Assembly (NCBI GenBank): GCA_942491885.1
Contig: CALOCQ010000008.1
Span: 682,001 to 746,000 of the forward strand
Source of the DNA: CALBPI01 sp942491885
GTDB lineage: Bacteria; Pseudomonadota; Gammaproteobacteria; Steroidobacterales; Woeseiaceae
DNA: 64,000 nt
Direction: 5' to 3'
The translations under genes and the position numbers were made by a program. A model generated the notes under the pieces. The model searched no databases. It had not been told where the DNA came from and saw nothing but the letters and a program-made list of their open reading frames with translations. Below, one piece after another: positions 58,249 to 64,000 of the stretch (position 1 is the first letter of the stretch; every line of letters starts with the position of its first letter).

Positions 58249-60180
58249 TCATGATACCTCCCGGATTGCCGAACCCGTAGCCACTTCACGCAGGAAATGC
58301 ACTGCATCCTCGACCTCCTCAATGACCGGAATCGGCTTCAGTGCGTCGATGAATACACGCCCGTAGCTGCGCGAATGCAATCGCGGGTCGCCGACTGCAA
58401 TGACCCCATAGTCCTCAACATCGCGCAGCAGGCGCCCGACGCCCTGCTTGAGCGCCAGCACGGCCTGCGGCAATTGGTGATCCATAAACGGGTTGCGCCC
58501 CTGCTCCCGCAGCCAGGTGCTGCGCGCCACCAGCAACGGATCATCCGGCGCACCGAAAGGCAACTTGTCGATCACGACAATACTCAGCGCCTCGCCGCGC
58601 ACATCGACACCTTCCCAGAAGGTACCGGTAGCGAGCAGCACGGCATTGCCTTCGGCACGAAACGCACTCAGCAACTTGTCGCGCGGGGCGTCACCCTGCA
58701 CGTACAACGGGCGATCCCCGAGTACAGCGGGGCGCTCGTCGAACCACTCGGCGCTGCGCCGCAATGCGCGGTAACTGGTGTGCAGAAAAAAGGCACCGCC
58801 GTCGGTCGCCGACAGCAACGGCACGGTGCGCTCAAGCAGCGCTGGAATAAACTCGCCACTCGCCGGCTGCGGCATATCGCGCGGCACAAACAAGCGCGCG
58901 CGTCCGGCCAGATCAAATGGGGTTTCAAAGCGCAGGCAGCGCGCCTCGTCCAGACCGAGCCGATCGCTGAAGTGACTAAAGTCCTCGCCGACCGCCAACG
59001 TCGCGGACGTAAACACCCAGCTCGCCTCGGTGGCATCGATCGCCACGCGCATTCGCTGCGACACATCCAGCGGCGTCATATTGAAGCGCACGGCACGCGA
59101 CGATATTTCGAGCCAGCGCATGCCTTCGATATCATCATCGGCCGTCGCCATATTCAGCCGGTCGAGCAAACGCACCAACCGCTCGAGCATGTCGTCCAGC
59201 GCCACATCGGTGGTACCGAACGCATCAACGAGTTCGATCAACCGGTGCAGCCCGTCTTTCAGCGACGCAATCGGCTCGCGCGTGGCCGCGGCGATGTCCG
59301 CCATGTCATAGCGACCCTGCTCGCGCGGCGCCTGCTCGCGGACCTGCAACAGCGCCGTGCGCGTCTCGCGCAGTGCATCGGCGAACGGCGGCCCGCCGAC
59401 TCCGCTGGCAATCACTTCCAGCTCATCGAACAAATCAGACAATTGGCGCGACGACAGGCTGACGCCGAAAAACTGCAATGCGATATCGGGCAGCTGATGC
59501 GCCTCATCAATGACGATGGCATCGGCGTCGGGCAAAAACTCTACGAACCCACCCTCGCGAAATGCCAGATCGGCAAGCAGCAGATGATGATTAACGACCA
59601 CGAGGTCGGCCTTCTGCGCCTCGCGCCGTGCCTGTGCCACATAGCAATCGTCGTAAAACGCACACTTCTGGCCGAGGCAGTTGTCTGCCGTCGAGGTCAC
59701 GCGCGGCCACAAGGTCGCATCCTCGGCGATCGCGCTGACCTCGGCACGGTCACCGCTTCGTGTCGTGTCGCGCCAGTCGCGCAGCACATGCGCCTCTTTC
59801 GCGGTCAATGCGGCGTTATCGGACAGCGCCAGGTCGAGCCGGTGCAGGCACAGATAATTTGCGCGGCCTTTCAGGAGCGCGGTCTTCACCGGCCGGCCGA
59901 CGGCGGCCGCAATCATCGGCAGATCGCGATGGTAGAGCTGGTCCTGCAACGCCCGCGTCCCGGTGCTGACAATGGTACGTGCACCGGAAAGCAGCGCGGG
60001 CAGCAAATACGCAAACGTCTTGCCGGTACCGGTGCCTGCCTCCACCACCAGCAGCTCGCGATGATGCATTGCGTCGCCGACGGCTTGTGCCATTAATCGT
60101 TGTGAGGTTCGTGGCGTGTAACCATCGATCGCCTGCGCGACGGGGCCGTCGGGTGCAAGCAGCGCGTCAAAGTCAGTCAT
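58249..60180 (-). CDS. yoaA: YoaA/DinG-family ATP-dependent Fe-S helicase
   Basis: Superfamily 2 XPD/DinG-type 5'-3' DNA helicase; in E. coli YoaA works with HolC in repair of damaged forks. The 643-residue protein has Walker A EAGTGTGKT (about residues 48-56), four cysteines for the [4Fe-4S] cluster (Cys111, Cys168, Cys173, Cys179), the DEAH box at 225-228, and the C-terminal motifs ATGTFWEGVDVRGEALS and QGVGRLLRD. The gene pairing with tsaB favours YoaA over DinG. Confidence 0.93.
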   Translation of the reverse strand: MTDFDALLAPDGPVAQAIDGYTPRTSQRLMAQAVGDAMHHRELLVVEAGTGTGKTFAYLLPALLSGARTIVSTGTRALQDQLYHRDLPMIAAAVGRPVKTALLKGRANYLCLHRLDLALSDNAALTAKEAHVLRDWRDTTRSGDRAEVSAIAEDATLWPRVTSTADNCLGQKCAFYDDCYVAQARREAQKADLVVVNHHLLLADLAFREGGFVEFLPDADAIVIDEAHQLPDIALQFFGVSLSSRQLSDLFDELEVIASGVGGPPFADALRETRTALLQVREQAPREQGRYDMADIAAATREPIASLKDGLHRLIELVDAFGTTDVALDDMLERLVRLLDRLNMATADDDIEGMRWLEISSRAVRFNMTPLDVSQRMRVAIDATEASWVFTSATLAVGEDFSHFSDRLGLDEARCLRFETPFDLAGRARLFVPRDMPQPASGEFIPALLERTVPLLSATDGGAFFLHTSYRALRRSAEWFDERPAVLGDRPLYVQGDAPRDKLLSAFRAEGNAVLLATGTFWEGVDVRGEALSIVVIDKLPFGAPDDPLLVARSTWLREQGRNPFMDHQLPQAVLALKQGVGRLLRDVEDYGVIAVGDPRLHSRSYGRVFIDALKPIPVIEEVEDAVHFLREVATGSAIREVS

Positions 60181-60208
60181 GACGCGAACTATAACGCGCT
60201 TTGACGGC

Positions 60209-63200
60209 TTAGCGGGGGTTACGAATCCGGCCGGCGATTTCTTTCAGCGTATGCTGATCCGCCTTGATTGTAATGTTGAAGTAAGGACCACTGGCCGTGT
60301 AGCGGGCATTGTCGAAATCCGGGTCGCGGAAGCCCAGCACATTGTAACCAAAGCTCAGCCAGACATTGTCGCGCGGGTTAAAGCCAATATCGGCGCCAAG
60401 ACCGAAATCGACCACGTCACTTTCCCAGGAGTGCAGCACGCTTGCATGCAGGCCAAAGTCCCAACGCGGGCGGAAGCTCTGACGGTAGTCCGCCCCCATC
60501 AGATCGGTATAGCCGCTATAGGCAATGCCGTCGAATTCGCTGCGCACATACTTGGCGGCATACTGCAGGCTCAGTTCGCTGCCCGGGCCAAGCCGGCGCA
60601 CGGCGTTGAAATTATTGATATAGCGAACGGTACGGGTCTGCCCGGCGGGACCGCTGGTCTCGTCCAGTATCAGGTCCAGCCGATCGAGGAATGACCAGCG
60701 CCTGTCGGCCTTGCGATACGCCCAACCCATGCGAATATCGCCGCGCGTCTCGCTGCCATTGACAAAGCGGTCGCTGTCCAGATATTGCACGCCGGCAGAG
60801 AACCCGTGTCCGGCTACCGGCTCGCGGAACCAACCCAGCACCACGGTATTACGATCTTCGTCGTCGGCGGCGCGCTGTTCAACGCGACCGTTGGCCGACC
60901 AGTAGTCCGACTGGAACAATGCGCCCACATAACCGGCGACGAAATCGCTGCGCAGGCTGCCGGATGCCAGTTCACGATCGGGATCGAAAATCAGCGCGCG
61001 ATCGTCGATCAGGGTGTTGCTGTGATCGACGCCGACATCGACCGTCCAGCGCTCGGAAACCTGCCAACCCTGCACAAGCCCGATGTTGGCAAACAGTCTT
61101 GGTCCGAACTCTGTGATCTGGTTGTCGAGCGTCGTGTTGAACTGCGCGCGTTGCCACGGTGTCGCGCGCAATCCGACGCGTGAAGTCTGCGCCTCGATAT
61201 TGGCGCCTTCGGCGAATTCATGTTCGGCGAACAACGTCGCATTGCTCAGGTTCCAGTCGATGCCCACCAGTGTGCGCGCCGGGAAATCAACGCTCCCGTC
61301 ATTGCCGCCCAACGGTTGCTCCGTCGATGCGCGCAGGGTCAGCTTGTCGTTAGCGAACTTCCGGCCTACGCCCGCGCGCAGCAGTTGCGACTCACGCTCG
61401 GTGCCGTCGATGGCCTCATCGGTAACCAGTGACAGGCCAACGAACGCCGTATTGCGCTGATCTTCGTAGCGCAGCTCCGCCTCGGCGAGTTTACGCTCGG
61501 TGCCGGTGTCGAGATTTTTCTGGTAGCCGAGCAGCGTCTGGGTAAACCAGCGCTCCGCATGGCGCCAGCGCGCCTCGATGCCTGTGGACTCCACGCCGAC
61601 CTGGTTGGCCGCCTGCTGGCCCAGGCCGAAACCGCTATCGGCAAGCTCGTGGAACACACGTGCATCCAGCGTCCCGCTGCGATGCTCGAGCTCGATCTTA
61701 TAGGCGTAACCCGATGTCGTCGCGGAAAGATCATCGCGATCCGTGTCCGCATACTCGGCGCGCAACAGCGTCTCGTTATTCATCTGCCAGCGCAGATCGA
61801 CGCCGAGCAATGTGTTGGCATCGACGACGTTCTCTTCGCGAACAGCAGAGACGCCGAACTCGAGGTCGTCATCGAGGAATTTCACCGCGGCGCGGCCACC
61901 GGCAACCAGATCATCTTGGGCGGCCTCGCGCGCCTCGTACTCGGCAACGATGACCAGCGGATTCAGGTTCTGATCACGACTGGCAATCGGACGCTTAAAG
62001 AACAGCGTGCCGGCGAAGTAATCGATGTCGTAGTCGACAAAGCGGGTCAACGTGCGGGTTTCGATGACCTGCGACGCGTCAAAGCGGTCACGCGTCTCGA
62101 TCCGCACCTGATCGCTGTTGACGATGATGTCACGGCTCGACAGCCGGTACAGACCGGAGGTGCCGTCACCCGGGATGTCGTCGCGCTGGAACGCCTGATC
62201 GGTTTCCGCTGCGAATGCGTTATAGCTGAAGCGCTCGCCGAAGTACTGGGCCTGAATTCCATTAAAGCGACGCTCGTAGCGCGCGAGCTCGGTGACCGAC
62301 ATGCCGGTATCGTAGTCGCCGAACAATGCGACGAACTGGCGTCGCTCGAGCTTCACATACAGCTTGCGCTGACTCGCCGCCTCAAAGCGACTCTCGGTGC
62401 CGTCGCCATACAGCGTGAAATACTCGTCCGGATTGACTTCGGTATCGAAGCGGTCACGGTCCACATTGCTGCCGCGTGTGTCGTAGGCGAGCGTCAGCAG
62501 GTAGTCGCCCTTGATGCGGCCCTTGGCGAACAACGCCACGCGACCGTCGGTGTAGAGGTCTTCCTCCGCACCGGCCGCCTCGGCCGACTGCAGGTTGTCC
62601 TTGATCGTGTTGTAGCCAACGGTGCCTTCCGCGAAGCCGACCAGGATCCAGTCACGCGGCGCCGGGCTCAGGTAGGCGCGGATTTCCTGCTCGCGTTGAT
62701 TCTCGAACGCCAGTCGCAGCGTAACCTCGCCGGCGCGCGTTGTCGGCTCCAGCTCGATGTAGGCGATACCGCCGGGCCCGACGCGATAAAACGGCTCGCG
62801 CTGATTGATACTGACGAGCTTGTTCTCGCGCTCCTGGCTCACTTCAAACCAGGACCGATACGGCGAATCAATGCTGAAGCCGCCAACCGTCGCCGCCCGC
62901 GCGGGCGAGCCATCGGCATCGACCAACTTCACGGCAATCACAGGGCGCTTGCGGCCATCGGCCACCAGTCGTGACTGGTCCTTAATAAACTCGCCGCGGA
63001 TTGGCTGCCCTGCGTAGTGCACCGAGCGCTTGAGCTGCTGAATCAGGTTGCCGTCGGCGTCAATGACGCGTGCGATCAGCGTGTTGTCGCCGTTGGCGAG
63101 ATCAACACCGCGCCAGCGGCTGAGCGCCTGCGTCTTCGACGCATCTTGCTCAACACCATCGAAGTTCAGTTTGCTGACCGGGCGCCCGTTCAACTCAAGC

Positions 63201-64000
63201 TCTATCCGCGTGCCGCCCGGGTGCGCTATACCCACCGTCAGGCTCGGAATCGCAGGCTCGAAACCCGCCGCCGGGGATACGAAGCCGATCGCAACCGGCA
63301 GGCTGTCGACGCTCAGCGTTGCCTGACGATTATTCGACTCGCCGATTGCATTGATCTCAGAGATTTTCTGATCGAGCGCATCGACGTCGCTGCCGGGACC
63401 CGGAATCCCGCCGATGGTGTCCACGCGTTGCACGCCGCTGGCCTCTTGCGTGACCTCGACCACCGACTGGCGACCGGGGCGAATACCCGTCATCAGCAAT
63501 TCGACGCGCCGGTTGCGACGCTTGCCCTCATCACTGTCATTGCTCGCCACCGGCCGATCGGCGCCGAGCCCGCGCACGGTGATGTTCTGCTCGGGTACCG
63601 ACAGCCCGCTCGCCAGATAGCGTGCAGCAGCAGACGCGCGCGCCTGCGACAGCGCGTAGTTGTCGGCAAACACATGACGGTTGCGTGCGGCAATACGATC
63701 GGCATCGGTATGACCGGTCGCGTTGATATCGATGTCGTAGACACCCGACCAGCGATCGATCAGCGCATCGAGGATCTCGCGATCATCGACCGACAATTCA
63801 GCGGACAGCACTTCGAAATTCAACGACAGGACGTAGTCCGCGTTCTCGGACGTTGCCGCCTCGCGGATCATCCGCGCCTCACCTATCGGTGTGCGCTGGT
63901 TTTTCGCCTGCGGTGTATTGAAATTGGCCACGGCCTTGGTCAGCAACTCGCCCGCATACGCCGGGTCGATGGAGGCACTGAACGTTACCGTGTCCTGCCA
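60209..64000 (-). CDS. Very large OmpA-domain outer-membrane beta-barrel protein (5' end beyond window)
   Basis: About 1263 C-terminal residues are visible and the frame is open to the window edge, so the true start lies outside. Visible order: an OmpA-type peptidoglycan-binding domain at about residues 55-172 (NATGHTDAD, YALSQARASAAARYL, RRNRRVELL), a linker, one or two Ig-like beta domains (about 225-430, with GTRIELELNGRPVS and AATVGGFSIDSPY), then about 790 residues of alternating amphipathic strands with many aromatic girdle residues, ending ITIKADQHTLKEIAGRIRNPR-like (last residues RNPR). This looks like a barrel placed after, not before, the OmpA domain. Function and family name are unknown to me. 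Confidence 0.75.
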   Translation of the reverse strand, partial: WQDTVTFSASIDPAYAGELLTKAVANFNTPQAKNQRTPIGEARMIREAATSENADYVLSLNFEVLSAELSVDDREILDALIDRWSGVYDIDINATGHTDADRIAARNRHVFADNYALSQARASAAARYLASGLSVPEQNITVRGLGADRPVASNDSDEGKRRNRRVELLMTGIRPGRQSVVEVTQEASGVQRVDTIGGIPGPGSDVDALDQKISEINAIGESNNRQATLSVDSLPVAIGFVSPAAGFEPAIPSLTVGIAHPGGTRIELELNGRPVSKLNFDGVEQDASKTQALSRWRGVDLANGDNTLIARVIDADGNLIQQLKRSVHYAGQPIRGEFIKDQSRLVADGRKRPVIAVKLVDADGSPARAATVGGFSIDSPYRSWFEVSQERENKLVSINQREPFYRVGPGGIAYIELEPTTRAGEVTLRLAFENQREQEIRAYLSPAPRDWILVGFAEGTVGYNTIKDNLQSAEAAGAEEDLYTDGRVALFAKGRIKGDYLLTLAYDTRGSNVDRDRFDTEVNPDEYFTLYGDGTESRFEAASQRKLYVKLERRQFVALFGDYDTGMSVTELARYERRFNGIQAQYFGERFSYNAFAAETDQAFQRDDIPGDGTSGLYRLSSRDIIVNSDQVRIETRDRFDASQVIETRTLTRFVDYDIDYFAGTLFFKRPIASRDQNLNPLVIVAEYEAREAAQDDLVAGGRAAVKFLDDDLEFGVSAVREENVVDANTLLGVDLRWQMNNETLLRAEYADTDRDDLSATTSGYAYKIELEHRSGTLDARVFHELADSGFGLGQQAANQVGVESTGIEARWRHAERWFTQTLLGYQKNLDTGTERKLAEAELRYEDQRNTAFVGLSLVTDEAIDGTERESQLLRAGVGRKFANDKLTLRASTEQPLGGNDGSVDFPARTLVGIDWNLSNATLFAEHEFAEGANIEAQTSRVGLRATPWQRAQFNTTLDNQITEFGPRLFANIGLVQGWQVSERWTVDVGVDHSNTLIDDRALIFDPDRELASGSLRSDFVAGYVGALFQSDYWSANGRVEQRAADDEDRNTVVLGWFREPVAGHGFSAGVQYLDSDRFVNGSETRGDIRMGWAYRKADRRWSFLDRLDLILDETSGPAGQTRTVRYINNFNAVRRLGPGSELSLQYAAKYVRSEFDGIAYSGYTDLMGADYRQSFRPRWDFGLHASVLHSWESDVVDFGLGADIGFNPRDNVWLSFGYNVLGFRDPDFDNARYTASGPYFNITIKADQHTLKEIAGRIRNPR

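Noticed and set aside
58297..60096. 599-codon open frame on the plus strand
   Set aside because: It lies wholly antisense to the yoaA-type helicase, has Arg/Gln/His-rich composition with no family likeness, and is a product of GC-rich codon bias on the other strand.
61559..62974. 471-codon open frame on the plus strand
   Set aside because: Antisense shadow of the large OmpA-domain gene; no motif, no ribosome site and no neighbouring operon partner.

Overview
The window is housekeeping chromosome from a GC-rich gammaproteobacterium. The rpoE-rseA-rseB stress operon, the lpx/bam envelope block, the DapC/DapD/DapE lysine route and the order rpsB-tsf-pyrH-frr-uppS-cdsA-rseP-bamA-skp-lpxD-fabZ-lpxA-lpxB-rnhB-dnaE-accA-tilS-pyrG-kdsA-eno-ftsB-truD-surE-pcm-nlpD all point there. 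That order closely follows what is known from Pseudomonas and Xanthomonas relatives. I cannot name a genus. I see no phage, insertion sequence, tRNA, rRNA or CRISPR, no certain pseudogene, and no gene-free gap above about 300 bases.

Layout. 1-2050: sigma-E regulon core (rpoE, rseA, partial rseB) behind a candidate sigma-E autoregulatory promoter. 2129-6567: succinate dehydrogenase operon led by an SDHAF4-like gene, then sdhCDAB, sdhE and ygfX; ygfZ diverges from it. 7571-12865: a RecJ-linked protein of unknown function, recJ, prfB (with its programmed frameshift) and lysS. 12973-18107: an Mth938-domain gene, nlpD, a DedA-like gene, pcm, surE, an Smr gene, truD and ftsB. 18118-24393: eno, kdsA, pyrG, tilS, accA. 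24466-37535: dnaE, rnhB, the lipid A genes, skp, bamA, rseP and cdsA. 37538-41699: uppS, frr, pyrH, tsf, rpsB with a structured leader. 41974-47890 on the plus strand: map, glnD, dapC, dapD and an ArsC-family gene. 47948-57422: the Pho system (pstSCAB, phoU, phoR, phoB), interrupted by dapE (plus strand) and dsbB. 57520-64000: tsaB, a YoaA-type helicase and the 3' part of a very large OmpA-domain/beta-barrel gene.

How they fit together. Much of the window builds the envelope: lipid A and KDO synthesis, outer-membrane protein assembly (BamA, Skp), undecaprenyl and CDP-diacylglycerol supply, meso-diaminopimelate synthesis, division (FtsB, NlpD), and the sigma-E pathway (RseP, RseA, RseB) that watches it. 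Two candidate sigma-E promoters, before rpoE and before rseP-bamA, tie the sensor to the assembly machinery.

Most notable. (1) ispD, ispF and dxr, which usually sit at two points in this conserved order, are all missing from those points. (2) Bacterial relatives of three mitochondrial complex II or Fe-S assembly factors (SDHAF4, SDHAF2, IBA57) sit together at the sdh locus, with an NDUFAF3-type gene about 6 kb away. (3) An 18-bp perfect inverted repeat forms a roughly 90-nt hairpin in front of pyrG. (4) Ribosomal protein S2 carries a long Ala/Pro/Glu/Lys tail encoded partly by a 15-bp tandem repeat.
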